In this document: piece by piece, positions 51,949 to 61,152 of the stretch
Layout of the letters: each line of letters starts with the position of its first letter
How positions within the stretch are numbered: position 1 is the stretch's first letter
From: Cellulomonas wangsupingiae
GTDB lineage: Bacteria; Actinomycetota; Actinomycetes; Actinomycetales; Cellulomonadaceae
Length of the DNA stretch: 64,000 nucleotides
Reading direction: 5' to 3'
NCBI RefSeq assembly: GCF_024508275.1
Contig: NZ_CP101989.1
Location: 868,001-932,000, forward strand
Program-made: the position numbers and the translations under genes
The notes under the pieces: model-generated
Told to the model about the DNA's origin: nothing
Databases searched by the model: none
What the model saw: only the letters and a program-made list of their open reading frames with translations

Positions 51949-53082
51949 GTGACGACGGACCACGCGACGCGCATCGTCATGTCGCACCGGCTGCTGCGCC
52001 GGTACGTGCTGCCCAGCGAGCGCGTCGTGCTGGCGACCCGCCGGCACTGGGCGCGCCTGCTGGAGCCCGCGCTGTCCGCGTCCGCGGTCTTCGCCGTGTG
52101 CGGCTGGCTCACGTACGTGCTGCAGCCGACGCTCGGCGACGGCGTCCTCGCGGTGTGGTGGCTGTGGCTCGCGGCCCTGGGCCGGTTCGCCTGGTACCTG
52201 CTGGTGTGGCGCGTCGAGTGGTTCGTCGCGACCGACAAGCGGATGCTCCTGCTGACGGGCCTCGTCACGCACCAGGTCGGCATGATGCCGCTGATGAAGG
52301 TCACCGACATGCGGTACTCGCGGTCGGTGCCGGGCCAGATGCTGGGCTACGGGCAGTTCCTGCTCGAGTCCGCCGGCCAGGACCAGGCGCTGCGGCAGAT
52401 CAACTGGGTGGCCCGGCCCGACGCGACGTACCGCGACCTGTGCGCGCTCATCTTCACGCCCGTGACCCCGCCACCCTCCGACGGCGAGGACGGCCCGGCC
52501 CCGCGCCGGCGCGCGGCGGCGCGCCCGCCCGAGGGACCGCCGCCGTCGGTGCCGCCCGCGCGCACGGGCCGGGCGGGCGCGCTCGCCGTCGCGGAGGCGC
52601 CGGTGACGCCCCCGCGGACGGGCACCGTCCCGGGGCAGCGCGTCGACCCGCACCCCGACGGGCCGCCCGACGACGGCGCGCCGGACCGCTGGGCCGAGCC
52701 CGTGGTCGTCTGGCCGTCCCGCGAGCAGCCCTTCGAGCCGGACGACACCCAGCCGCTGCGGATCCGCCCCCGCGACGAGACCGACGACGTCGACGCCCCG
52801 CCCGGCGACGGTGCCGAGCCCGAGCGTCGTCTGCCGCCGACGCTGGCCGAGGCGGCCGAGGACGGCATGTCCGTCGAGGCCGAGGCGATCGCCGGGGAGG
52901 AGGCGCTGCGGCTCGACGAGGAGGAGGCGCACGAGCGCGCGTGGGACGTCTCGGACCCGTCGGCCCGGTTCGTCGACCTGGGCGGCCGCCGCGGGCGCGA
53001 CGACGTGGACGCGCCGGAGGACCCGCCGGAGCCCGGACCGGTGGATGGGAAAGAGGACGAGGGCGAGGACCGCCGCACCTAG
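51949..53082 (+). CDS. PH-domain (bPH2) membrane protein with long acidic/proline-rich tail
   Basis: A 377-residue protein. Two membrane segments at about residues 35-90 lead to a bacterial PH domain (WFVATDKRMLLLTGLVTHQV and VTDMRYSRSVPGQMLGYGQF). After residue 170 the tail is disordered, rich in Pro, Asp and Glu. The GTG start at 51949 overlaps nothing. Nine bases separate it from metG. Confidence 0.8.
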   Translation: MTTDHATRIVMSHRLLRRYVLPSERVVLATRRHWARLLEPALSASAVFAVCGWLTYVLQPTLGDGVLAVWWLWLAALGRFAWYLLVWRVEWFVATDKRMLLLTGLVTHQVGMMPLMKVTDMRYSRSVPGQMLGYGQFLLESAGQDQALRQINWVARPDATYRDLCALIFTPVTPPPSDGEDGPAPRRRAAARPPEGPPPSVPPARTGRAGALAVAEAPVTPPRTGTVPGQRVDPHPDGPPDDGAPDRWAEPVVVWPSREQPFEPDDTQPLRIRPRDETDDVDAPPGDGAEPERRLPPTLAEAAEDGMSVEAEAIAGEEALRLDEEEAHERAWDVSDPSARFVDLGGRRGRDDVDAPEDPPEPGPVDGKEDEGEDRRT

Positions 53083-53091
53083 GATCGACGC

Positions 53092-54879
53092 ATGTCCCGC
53101 ATCCTGTCGGCCGTCGCGTGGCCCTACGCGAACGGCCCCCGCCACATCGGTCACGTCGCCGGCTTCGGCATCCCGTCGGACGTCTTCAGCCGGTACATGC
53201 GCATGGCGGGGCACGACGTGCTCATGGTCTCGGGCACCGACGAGCACGGCACGCCGATCCTCGTGCAGGCCGACAAGGAGGGCGTCAGCGCCCAGGAGCT
53301 CGCGGACCGGTACAATCGCGTCATCGTCGAGGACCTCACGGCGCTGGGCCTGTCGTACGACCTGTTCACGCGCACCACGACGCGCAACCACTACGCGGTG
53401 GTGCAGGAGATGTTCCGCACCGTGCACAAGAACGGGTACATGGTCGAGAAGACGACCATGGGCGCCGTCAGCCCGTCGACGGGCCGCACGCTGCCCGACC
53501 GCTACATCGAGGGCACGTGCCCCATCTGCGGTTACGACGGCGCGCGCGGCGACCAGTGCGACAACTGCGGCAACCAGCTCGACGCGATCGAGCTCATCAA
53601 CCCGACGAGCAAGATCAACGGCGAGACACCGCGCTTCGTCGAGTCGAACCACTTCTTCCTCGACCTGCCCGCGTTCGTCGACGCGCTGGGCGACTGGCTG
53701 CGCACGCGCACCGGGTGGCGTCCCAACGTGCTGAAGTTCTCGCTCAACCTGCTCGACGACGTGCGTCCGCGTGCCATGACGCGGGACATCGACTGGGGCA
53801 TCCCTGTGCCGCTCGACGGCTGGGAGCAGAACCCGACCAAGCGGCTGTACGTGTGGTTCGACGCGGTCATCGGGTACCTGTCGGCGTCGATCGAGTGGGC
53901 GCGCCGCAGCGGCGACCCGGACGCGTGGCGCCAGTGGTGGAACGACCCCGAGGCCCTGTCGTACTACTTCATGGGCAAGGACAACATCACGTTCCACTCC
54001 CAGATCTGGCCGGCGGAGCTCCTGGGCTACGACGGCAAGGGCGCGCGCGGCGGTGCGCCCGGCGCGTACGGGTCGCTGAACCTGCCGACCGAGGTCGTGT
54101 CGAGCGAGTTCCTCAACGTCGAGGGCAAGCAGTTCTCGACGTCGCGCGGCCGCGTGATCCTCGTGCGCGACATGCTCGCCCGCTACCAGCCCGACGCGCT
54201 GCGCTACTACATCTCGGTCGCCGGGCCGGAGATGCAGGACGTCGACTTCACGTGGGCGGAGTTCAAGCGCCGCACCAACGACGAGCTCGTCGCGGGCTGG
54301 GGCAACCTCGTCAACCGCACCGCGAGCATGGTGCACAAGAACTTCGGCGAGATCCCGACGCCGGGCCGGCGCGAGCCCGTCGACGAGGCGCTGGTGGCCG
54401 AGGTCACCACCGCGTTCGGGCGCGTCGGCGAGCTCGTCGGCGCGCACCGGCAGCGCCAGGCGCTGCAGGAGGCCATGCGGGTGGTCGGCGAGGCCAACCG
54501 GTACGTCTCGGAGACCGAGCCGTGGAAGCTCAAGACGGACCCGGACCGCCTGGCCACGGTGCTGCACACCACGACCCAGGCGGTCAGCGACCTCAACACG
54601 CTGCTCGCGCCGTTCCTGCCGCACAGCGCGCAGGCGGTGCACGAGGCGCTGGGCGGCACGGGGACGTTCTCGCCGCAGCCGCGCATCGAGGAGGTCACCG
54701 ACCTCGACGACGACTCGCGGCACTACCCGGTCATCACGGGCGACTACACCTCGGTGCGGGGCACGTGGCAGCCGAAGGCGATCGTGCCGGGCACCCGGAT
54801 CGACAAGCCGACGCCCGTGTTCACCAAGCTCGACGACGCCATCGTCGAGGAGGAGCTCGAGCGCCTGCGGCAGGCCTGA
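53092..54879 (+). CDS. metG: Methionyl-tRNA synthetase
   Basis: A 595-residue class I enzyme. HIGH motif in [15 protein letters not shown], zinc knuckle with four Cys in [18 protein letters not shown] (about 143-160), KMSKS equivalent [10 protein letters not shown] near residue 345. Charges initiator and elongator tRNA with methionine. No C-terminal dimerisation (Trbp111-type) domain, as usual for this shorter form. ATG at 53092; followed after 4 bases by tatD. Confidence 0.97.
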   Translation: MSRILSAVAWPYANGPRHIGHVAGFGIPSDVFSRYMRMAGHDVLMVSGTDEHGTPILVQADKEGVSAQELADRYNRVIVEDLTALGLSYDLFTRTTTRNHYAVVQEMFRTVHKNGYMVEKTTMGAVSPSTGRTLPDRYIEGTCPICGYDGARGDQCDNCGNQLDAIELINPTSKINGETPRFVESNHFFLDLPAFVDALGDWLRTRTGWRPNVLKFSLNLLDDVRPRAMTRDIDWGIPVPLDGWEQNPTKRLYVWFDAVIGYLSASIEWARRSGDPDAWRQWWNDPEALSYYFMGKDNITFHSQIWPAELLGYDGKGARGGAPGAYGSLNLPTEVVSSEFLNVEGKQFSTSRGRVILVRDMLARYQPDALRYYISVAGPEMQDVDFTWAEFKRRTNDELVAGWGNLVNRTASMVHKNFGEIPTPGRREPVDEALVAEVTTAFGRVGELVGAHRQRQALQEAMRVVGEANRYVSETEPWKLKTDPDRLATVLHTTTQAVSDLNTLLAPFLPHSAQAVHEALGGTGTFSPQPRIEEVTDLDDDSRHYPVITGDYTSVRGTWQPKAIVPGTRIDKPTPVFTKLDDAIVEEELERLRQA

Positions 54880-54883
54880 GGCC

Positions 54884-55816
54884 GTGGCACGCAGGAAGCG
54901 CGAGACCGGCTGGCCCCCGGCGCCGGAGCCGCTGCCGGCGCCCGTCGTCGACGACCACACGCACCTGGAGTCGGTCGTCGGGTGGCGCGCGGACGGCTGG
55001 GACCCGGCCGACGCCGCGGCGCACCCGGACCTGGCCGCGCACCTGGGGCGCGCGGCCGCGGTCGGGGTGACCCGCATGGTCCAGGTCGGGTGCGACCTGG
55101 AGGCCGTGGCCTGGACCGACGCGGTGGTGCGGGAGCACCCGGCCCTGCTGGGGGCCGTGGCGATCCACCCCAACGAGGCCGTGCTGCACGCCGGCGTGCG
55201 CGAGGTCGCGCCCGACGGGCTGGACCCGGACCCGCAGCCGCGCCACGACGTCATGCTGGACGACGCGCTCGCGGCGGTCGCGGACGTCGCGCGGGACAAC
55301 CCGCGGGTGCGGGCGATCGGCGAGACGGGGCTCGACTTCTTCCGTGCGGGGGAGCGGGGACGTGCGGTGCAGCGCGAGGCGTTCCGGGCGCATGTCGCCC
55401 TGGCCAAGGAGCTGGGGCTGGCGCTGCAGATCCACGACCGCGACGCCCACGACGAGGTCGTCGACGTCCTGCGCCGTGACGGCGCGCCGGAGCGCACGGT
55501 GTTCCACTGCTTCTCCGGCGGGGTCGACCTGGCCCGCGTGTGCGCGGACGAGGGCTGGTACTGCTCGTTCGCCGGGCCCGTGTCGTTCCCCGCCAACGAG
55601 GACCTGCGAGCGGCCCTGCGCGTGCTGCCCGCCTCCCTGGTGCTCGTCGAGACGGACGCGCCGTACCTGACCGTTCACCCGTTCAGGGGCAGGCCCAACG
55701 CGCCGTACCTCCTGCCGGGGACCGTCCGGGCCGTGGCGGAGGCGACCGGGCGGCCCCTGGAGGACGTGTGTGCGCAGGTCAGCGACGTGGCGACGCGCGT
55801 GTACGGCCCGTGGTGA
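54884..55816 (+). CDS. tatD: TatD family hydrolase (metal-dependent DNase)
   Basis: A 310-residue TIM-barrel hydrolase. Metal ligands: DDHTHLESVV at the N-terminus (His-X-His), E in IGETGLDFFR, HDRDAHDE, FHCFSGG and VETDAPYLTV. It is a 3'-5' exonuclease-like hydrolase involved in DNA repair. The metG-tatD-rpf-rsmA-ispE order is a standard actinobacterial arrangement. Confidence 0.93.
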   Translation: MARRKRETGWPPAPEPLPAPVVDDHTHLESVVGWRADGWDPADAAAHPDLAAHLGRAAAVGVTRMVQVGCDLEAVAWTDAVVREHPALLGAVAIHPNEAVLHAGVREVAPDGLDPDPQPRHDVMLDDALAAVADVARDNPRVRAIGETGLDFFRAGERGRAVQREAFRAHVALAKELGLALQIHDRDAHDEVVDVLRRDGAPERTVFHCFSGGVDLARVCADEGWYCSFAGPVSFPANEDLRAALRVLPASLVLVETDAPYLTVHPFRGRPNAPYLLPGTVRAVAEATGRPLEDVCAQVSDVATRVYGPW

Positions 55817-55846
55817 GGTGCGCGGGAACGAACCCACCGGTGGCCG

Positions 55847-55920
55847 CGGAGGTCACGGATCGGCTACGGTCGGTCCGGCACCGGGGGGTGCGACCCGTCA
55901 AGGACGCACGACGCGGTGCC
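55847..55920 (+). promoter_or_regulatory. Promoter and structured leader of the first G5 hydrolase gene
   Basis: GTCAC-six bases-GCTAC (55852-55867) resembles a degenerate MtrA-type direct repeat. The same GTCAC...TACGGTCG string is seen before the second gene at 57254. Downstream are nested stems: GGCACCG/CGGTGCC (55877-55883, 55914-55920) and GTGCG/CGCAC (55888-55892, 55905-55909). A leader RNA is inferred. Confidence 0.45.
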
Positions 55921-55967
55921 GATACGAGCTTCAGGGCAGCGTCCCTCCCGCAGACCCGAAGGACATC

Positions 55968-57164
55968 GTGACCGGTCACCCGCAGGTGCCGGGCCGTCGC
56001 GCGGCACGCGCGCGCGACCGGGCCGCACGCACCGCCGCACAGGCCGTCGTGCTCGCGCTCGTCGCGGGCGGGACCAGTGCGTTCGCCGCGATGCACAAGG
56101 ACGTCACCGTCGACGTCGACGGCACGCAGGTGCAGGTGCAGACCTTCGGCCGCACCGTGGCGGACGTGCTCGAGGCCGGAGGCGTCGAGGTCGCGGACGG
56201 CGACCTGGTCGCGCCCGGGCTCGACCAGGCGGTCGGGCGCACCGGGCAGGTCGTGGTGCGGCACGGGCGCGAGATCGCCGTCGAGGTCGACGGCCGGGAG
56301 CAGAAGGTCTGGACCACGGCGCTGACCGTGGGGGAGGCGGTCGAGGAGCTCGGGCTGCGGGACGGCGTGCGCCTGTCGGCGTCGCGCTCGGCCGCCGTGG
56401 GCCGCGACGTGCTGCGCGTCTCGACACAGAAGACGGTGCACCTCGTGGTCGACGGTCAGGTCATCGACGGCGTCACCAGCGGGTCCACCGTGCGCGACGC
56501 GCTGCGGGAGATCGGCCTCGTGCTCGAGGAGGCCGACCAGGTCTCGGTGCCGCTGGACGCCGCCGCGGTCGACGGGCTCGTCGTGATGGTCACGCGCGCG
56601 GCGACGTCGGGCGAGACGGTGACCGAGGCCGTGCCGTTCGAGGTGCGCGAGGTCGAGGACCCCCTGCTCGTCAAGGGCAACAAGGTCGTGAAGTCGAAGG
56701 GCCGGGCGGGCCAGCGCACGACGACGTACGCGCTGGAGGTCGTCGGCGGCGTGGTGGTCGGCCGCACTCCTCTCGCGTCGGTCGTGACGGTGCCCGCGGT
56801 GGACCAGGTGGTCCACGTCGGCACGGCCGAGCTGCCCGACCCCTCGACGGTCGCCGTCGAGCCGGGCACGGCGCAGGCCATGGGCAAGGCGATGGCCGCC
56901 GAGCGCGGCTGGGGCGACGACCAGTTCGCGTGCCTGCTGTCCCTGTGGAACAAGGAGAGCGGCTGGCGCTGGAACGCCGAGAACCGGTCCTCCGGGGCGT
57001 ACGGCATCCCGCAGTCGCTGCCCGGGTCGAAGATGGCGACGGCCGGTGCGGACTGGCGGACGAACCCCGCGACGCAGATCTCCTGGGGTCTGGGGTACAT
57101 CTCCGGCCGGTACGGCGACCCGTGCGGTGCGTGGGCGCACTCGCAGGCCAAGGGCTGGTACTGA
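55968..57164 (+). CDS. DUF348/G5-domain lytic transglycosylase-like cell-wall hydrolase
   Basis: A 398-residue exported protein. Signal or anchor segment about residues 20-45. Three DUF348 units (HKDVTVDVDGTQVQVQTFG and later copies) are followed by a G5 domain (TEAVPFEVREVEDPLLVKGN). The C-terminal lysozyme-like domain is AQAMGKAMAAERGWGDDQFA with CLLSLWNKESGWRWNAEN, as in aggregation-promoting/SLT-type proteins rather than Rpf. It would cut peptidoglycan at the cell surface. It is a partial paralogue of the next gene, sharing DUF348-G5 but not the catalytic domain. Confidence 0.87.
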   Translation: MTGHPQVPGRRAARARDRAARTAAQAVVLALVAGGTSAFAAMHKDVTVDVDGTQVQVQTFGRTVADVLEAGGVEVADGDLVAPGLDQAVGRTGQVVVRHGREIAVEVDGREQKVWTTALTVGEAVEELGLRDGVRLSASRSAAVGRDVLRVSTQKTVHLVVDGQVIDGVTSGSTVRDALREIGLVLEEADQVSVPLDAAAVDGLVVMVTRAATSGETVTEAVPFEVREVEDPLLVKGNKVVKSKGRAGQRTTTYALEVVGGVVVGRTPLASVVTVPAVDQVVHVGTAELPDPSTVAVEPGTAQAMGKAMAAERGWGDDQFACLLSLWNKESGWRWNAENRSSGAYGIPQSLPGSKMATAGADWRTNPATQISWGLGYISGRYGDPCGAWAHSQAKGWY

Positions 57165-57253
57165 CCTCTCGCGTACCGCCGGCGGGGCGCGCCGGTGCCC
57201 CACGAACCGTTTCGCGTGACGTGGCTCTCATGCCGCAGGGGTTGGATCTCGCG

Positions 57254-57373
57254 TCACAATTCCGTTACGGTCGCGTGTCGCCATTGCACGGAGGGTCGTC
57301 GATCCTCGTGCGGTGACACCACGGTGGCCGCAAGCTGCGCCCGCCGAGACCGCCGGGATCGGGGACCCTCCGT
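57254..57373 (+). promoter_or_regulatory. MtrA-like box and structured leader of the rpf gene
   Basis: GTCACAATTCCGTTAC (57254-57269) is a GTNAC-N6-GTNAC direct repeat, the type bound by MtrA at rpf and wall-hydrolase promoters. Downstream, ACGGAGGGTC (57288-57297) pairs with GACCCTCCGT (57364-57373), a perfect 10-bp stem enclosing 66 bases with further internal pairing. It does not match the ydaO c-di-AMP motif by eye. Confidence 0.5.
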
Positions 57374-57454
57374 CGTGCGGACGCCCACGGTGCTCACGCG
57401 CCGCGACGCGGCCCACGTCTCCCTGTGCCCGGGATCGACGACGGCTGGAGCCTC

Positions 57455-58687
57455 GTGCAGTTCTCGACCCGCCACACCGGTCCGACCTCGTCGGCGACCT
57501 CCGCCGGCGCCTCCCACCTCGACACCGCACCCGACGCGGGTGCCCCCGTCTCCCGCCGCCGCTGGCCGCTGATCGCCGCCGGCACCGCCGTGCTGGTCGT
57601 CGCCGCCGGTGGCAGCGCCTACGCGCAGGCCCACAAGACCGTCGAGCTCGACGTCAACGGCGAGGTGGAGACCGTCTCGACGTTCGCCGGCTCCGTCGAG
57701 GGCCTCCTCGACGCGCAGGACATCGAGGTCAGCGGGCACGACACCGTGTCCCACAGCGGAGCCCTGACCGACGGCGCGCAGATCGTCGTCCGGCACGCGA
57801 CCGCGCTCGTCGTGGAGCTCGACGGCACCCGCCAGGTCGTCTGGAGCACCGCGCTCAGTGCCGACGAGGCGCTCGACACGCTCGCCGACCGCGCCGGCAA
57901 CGTCGCCCTCCTCGCGTCCCGCTCGGCGGAGCGCGTCGAGCTGCCGCTGGAGCTCGCCGTGAGCGGCCGCGCCGAGGTCCTCGTCGACGGCACCGTCCTC
58001 GACGTGCCCGACGCCGACGCGACGGTCGGCACGGTCCTGGAGGAGACGGGCGTCGCGCTGCAGCCGCTCGACCGCGTCAAGGTCCAGCGCAGCGCCGAGG
58101 GCGTCGTGCAGCTCGTCGTGCAGCGCGTCGTCGTGCAGGACGTCGCGACGACCACCGAGGTCCCCTTCACGTCGCGCACCGAGGACGACGCCACGCGCTT
58201 CGTCGGCCAGAAGGTCGTCGCGCAGGCCGGCGTGCCCGGCGTGCACACGGTCGTCGACCGCGTCACGACCGTCGACGGCGTCGAGGAGTCCCGCGCGCTC
58301 ATCAGCGAGGGCGTCACGCAGGCCCCCGTCGAGGAGGTCGTCCAGGTGGGGACCAAGGCGCGACCCGCGCCGACCCCCGCAGCGCCGCGGTCCGGCTCGT
58401 CCGCCGGCTCGTCGGCTGCCGGCCCGATCGCCGCGGGCGGCGACGCCGACTCGCTGAACTGGGCCGCGCTCGCGAGGTGCGAGTCCGGCGGCCGCGTCGA
58501 CGCGGTCTCCTCGACCGGCAAGTACCACGGGCTCTACCAGTTCTCGGTCGCCACGTGGCAGTCGGTCGGCGGCGCCGGCCTGCCGTCCCAGGCGTCGGCC
58601 GAGGAGCAGACGGCCCGCGCCAAGATGCTCTACAACCGCTCGGGCGCCGGGCAGTGGCCGCACTGCGGCAAGAACCTGTTCAGCTGA
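57455..58687 (+). CDS. rpfB: RpfB-like resuscitation-promoting factor
   Basis: A 410-residue protein from GTG 57455, which has GGAG just upstream; GTG 57425 would add ten residues. A membrane/signal segment (PLIAAGTAVLVVAAGGSAYA) is followed by three DUF348 units, a G5 domain (TEVPFTSRTEDDATRFVG) and a Ser/Ala linker. The C-terminal Rpf domain starts LNWAALARCESGGRVDAVSS with the catalytic Glu in CESGG and continues GLYQFSVATWQSVGG. Rpf enzymes cut peptidoglycan to restart growth. It overlaps no neighbour; an 18-bp hairpin follows. Confidence 0.93.
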   Translation: MQFSTRHTGPTSSATSAGASHLDTAPDAGAPVSRRRWPLIAAGTAVLVVAAGGSAYAQAHKTVELDVNGEVETVSTFAGSVEGLLDAQDIEVSGHDTVSHSGALTDGAQIVVRHATALVVELDGTRQVVWSTALSADEALDTLADRAGNVALLASRSAERVELPLELAVSGRAEVLVDGTVLDVPDADATVGTVLEETGVALQPLDRVKVQRSAEGVVQLVVQRVVVQDVATTTEVPFTSRTEDDATRFVGQKVVAQAGVPGVHTVVDRVTTVDGVEESRALISEGVTQAPVEEVVQVGTKARPAPTPAAPRSGSSAGSSAAGPIAAGGDADSLNWAALARCESGGRVDAVSSTGKYHGLYQFSVATWQSVGGAGLPSQASAEEQTARAKMLYNRSGAGQWPHCGKNLFS

Positions 58688-58707
58688 CGCACCCCGCCCG
58701 CTGCAGA

Positions 58708-59100
58708 ACTGGATTGCTCTCTCACCCCCATGGGGTGAGAGAGCAATCCCCCTCCCGTGGTGAGAGTGCAATCCAGTCCCCCACCCCGGGGTGAGAGTGC
58801 AATCCAGTCGCCCCATGTGGTGAGAGTGCGATCCAGTCGCCCCACCCCGGGGTGAGAGTGCGATCCAGTCGCCCCTCCTGTGGTGAGAGTGCAATCCAGT
58901 CCCCCCGTGTGGTGAGAGTGCGATCCAGTCGCCCCGTTGCCCGGTGAATGAGCGATCCAGTCGCACCGTCCCCAGGGCGTGCCCGATTGCTCGCTCGCCC
59001 TCGGTGACTGGATTGCTCTCTCGGCGGCGGGGTGGGGTGCTGATGACTGGATTGCTCTCTCGTGGCGGGGTGGGGGTGGTGGTGACTGGATTGCTCTCTC
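58708..59100. repeat. Array of 13 phased, strand-switching repeats
   Basis: Core unit GTGAGAGTGCAATCCAGTC or its reverse complement. A reverse unit (58708-58725) and forward unit (58735-58749) form an 18-bp perfect hairpin (58711-58728 with 58732-58749). Seven forward units start at 58760, 58791, 58820, 58852, 58883, 58912 and 58944, spaced 29-32 bases. Reverse units follow at 58985 (degenerate), 59006, 59045 and 59084, the last three exactly 39 bases apart. A/G variation (GCAATCC/GCGATCC) alternates. It is not a CRISPR: spacers are 10-20 bases and C/G-rich. Confidence 0.9.
58711..58749 (+). terminator. Long hairpin after rpfB, likely terminator
   Basis: A perfect 18-bp stem with loop CAT, 24 bases after the rpfB stop. 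It is built from the first two repeat units, so it may be terminator and repeat at once. Confidence 0.6.
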
Positions 59101-59166
59101 GCGGCGGGGTGGGGGTCGGGCGGGGTGGTGCGGGGCGGGGGTGTGCGGGACGTAGGCTCGGGGGCC

Positions 59167-60189
59167 ATGTCGGCGATCACCCTGCTCGGGCCTGCGGAGA
59201 TCCGCGCGCTCGCGGAGCGCGCCGGTGTGCGACCCACCAAGACGCTCGGCCAGAACTTCGTGCTCGACGCGGGCACCGTCCGCAAGATCGTGCGCCAGGC
59301 GGACGTCGTGGCGGGGGAGCGGGTCGTGGAGGTCGGCCCCGGGCTCGGGTCGCTGACCCTCGGCCTCCTGGAGGCCGGCGCCGACGTGGTGGCGGTCGAG
59401 ATCGACCCCGTCCTGGCGCGCCTCCTGCCGCAGACCGTCGCCGCGCACGTCCCCGGGCTGACCGTCGCCGACGCCGACGAGAGCCGGCTCGCAGGCCTCT
59501 CCGTCGTCGACGAGAGCCGGCCTGCAGACCTCGCCGACACCGCGCCGCACCCGGCCCCGTCGCGCACCGTCGTCCTGCGCGACGCGGACGGCCGCGCGCG
59601 GCTCACGGTCGTCACGCAGGACGCCCTGACGGTGACCGCGCTGCCCGGCCCGCCCCCGACGGCCCTCGTCGCGAACCTCCCGTACAACGTGTCGGTGCCG
59701 GTCCTGCTGACGTTCCTCGAGCGGTTCGACTCGCTCGAGCGCGGGCTCGTCATGGTGCAGGCCGAGGTCGCGGACCGCCTCGCGGCCCCTCCCGGCAGCC
59801 GCACGTACGGCATCCCGTCGGCCAAGGTCGCCTGGTACGCGTCGGCCCGCCGCACGGCCACGGTCGGCCGCGCCGTGTTCTGGCCCGCGCCGCACGTCGA
59901 CTCGGCGCTGGTGCGCCTCGACCGGCGCGAGCCGCCGGCGGCGACGGTGTCGCGGCAGGACGTGTTCGCGGTCGTCGACGCGGCGTTCGCGCAGCGCCGC
60001 AAGATGCTGCGCTCCGCGCTCGCGGGCGTCGCCGGCTCGTCCGCCGCCGCGGAGCAGGCGGTGCGTGCGGCGGGCCTCGACCCGCAGGTGCGCGGTGAGC
60101 AGGTCGACGTCGTGGGCTTCGCGCGCATCGCCGAGGCGCTCGGCGCCGCCCGGCCCGCGACGCCCGGACCTGGCACAGTGGCACCGTGA
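59167..60189 (+). CDS. rsmA: 16S rRNA (adenine(1518)-N6/adenine(1519)-N6)-dimethyltransferase
   Basis: A 340-residue KsgA-type enzyme. SAM motifs: [38 protein letters not shown] and catalytic [11 protein letters not shown] near residue 175. It dimethylates A1518 and A1519 of 16S rRNA. It carries an insertion of about 50 residues (about 100-150) with an internal duplication, DESRLAGL and DESRPADL, not usual in the family. Its stop overlaps ispE by GTGA. Confidence 0.95.
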   Translation: MSAITLLGPAEIRALAERAGVRPTKTLGQNFVLDAGTVRKIVRQADVVAGERVVEVGPGLGSLTLGLLEAGADVVAVEIDPVLARLLPQTVAAHVPGLTVADADESRLAGLSVVDESRPADLADTAPHPAPSRTVVLRDADGRARLTVVTQDALTVTALPGPPPTALVANLPYNVSVPVLLTFLERFDSLERGLVMVQAEVADRLAAPPGSRTYGIPSAKVAWYASARRTATVGRAVFWPAPHVDSALVRLDRREPPAATVSRQDVFAVVDAAFAQRRKMLRSALAGVAGSSAAAEQAVRAAGLDPQVRGEQVDVVGFARIAEALGAARPATPGPGTVAP

Positions 60190-61121
60190 CGCTGACCCCC
60201 TTCGACGATCTGCCCGACCGTGCCGTGCGGGTGCGCGCCCCCGGCAAGGTCAACCTGTCGTTGCGCGTCGGCCCGCGCGAGCGCGACGGCTACCACCAGG
60301 TGGTGACGGTGTTCCAGGCCGTGTCCGTCTACGAGGAGGTCGTCGCGACCCCCGCCGACGTGTTCGGCGTCAGTGCGAGCGGGCCGCAGGCCGACGCGGT
60401 GCCGACGGACGAGTCGAACCTCGCGCTGCGCGCCGCGCGCGCGGTCGCGGAGCGCGCGGGCGTCGACGACGCCGTGCACCTGCACCTCGTCAAGGGCGTG
60501 CCCGTGGCGGGCGGCATGGCCGGGGGCTCGGCGGACGCGGCAGCGGCCCTGGTCGCGTGCGACGCCTTCTGGGGCACCGGCCTGTCGCGCGACGACCTGC
60601 TGGAGCTCGCGGCCGAGCTGGGCTCCGACGTCCCCTTCTCGCTCGTAGGGCACACGGCGGTGGGCCAGGGACGTGGGCACCTGCTCACCCCCGCGCTGAG
60701 CCGCGGCGAGTTCCACTGGGCGTTCGCCGTGCAGGACCGGGGCCTGTCGACGGCGGCGGTCTACGAGGCCTACGACGGCCTGTGCACCCAGGTCGAGCCG
60801 CTGGGCGACGAGGAGGACGTGCCCCTCATGCAGGCGCTGCTCGCCGGCGACGCGGCAGCGCTGGGTGCTGCCCTGCACAACGACCTGGAGAGTGCCGCGA
60901 TCGAGCTGGACCCGGGCCTGACGGAACCCCTGGCGGTCGCGACCGACGCGGGCGCACTGGGCGTCGTGGTGTCCGGCTCGGGTCCCACGGTCGCGGCCCT
61001 CGCGCGCAGCCGGCAGCACGCGCTCGCCGTGGCGGCGGCGTTCACGGCGGCCGGTGTCGCGGACCGCGTGCTCACGGCGAGCGGGCCCGTCCCCGGTGCC
61101 CGGGTCGTCGCGGGGGAGTGA
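60186..61121 (+). CDS. ispE: 4-diphosphocytidyl-2-C-methyl-D-erythritol kinase
   Basis: A 311-residue GHMP kinase. The ATP-binding loop is [20 protein letters not shown] near residues 105-125, and [19 protein letters not shown] at the N-terminus is the IspE signature. The C-terminal GSGPTVAAL motif is present. It phosphorylates CDP-ME in the MEP route to isoprenoids. GTG at 60186 overlaps the rsmA stop, so they are translationally coupled. Confidence 0.95.
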   Translation: MTLTPFDDLPDRAVRVRAPGKVNLSLRVGPRERDGYHQVVTVFQAVSVYEEVVATPADVFGVSASGPQADAVPTDESNLALRAARAVAERAGVDDAVHLHLVKGVPVAGGMAGGSADAAAALVACDAFWGTGLSRDDLLELAAELGSDVPFSLVGHTAVGQGRGHLLTPALSRGEFHWAFAVQDRGLSTAAVYEAYDGLCTQVEPLGDEEDVPLMQALLAGDAAALGAALHNDLESAAIELDPGLTEPLAVATDAGALGVVVSGSGPTVAALARSRQHALAVAAAFTAAGVADRVLTASGPVPGARVVAGE

Positions 61122-61152
61122 CCATGAGCAGGACCCGACCGCGAGGCCGGCG

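Noticed and set aside
57182..57220. Third LacI operator (CGAACCGTTTCG)
   Set aside because: It resembles CGAAAC-N-GTTTCG but lacks the A and the correct spacing, and stands before a wall hydrolase gene rather than a sugar gene.
57254..57454. ydaO-type c-di-AMP riboswitch before rpfB
   Set aside because: Such switches are common before actinobacterial rpf genes, but the conserved GGGGAACC and downstream blocks were not found; only a generic long stem is present.
57254..58966. Minus-strand open frame with DWIALSP repeats over rpfB and the array
   Set aside because: The peptide repeats are simply translated copies of the DNA array, and the rest runs antisense to clear rpfB coding sequence.
58708..59100. 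CRISPR array
   Set aside because: The repeat core is only 17-19 bases, the gaps are 10-20 C/G-rich bases that resemble each other, the orientation flips, and no cas gene is near.
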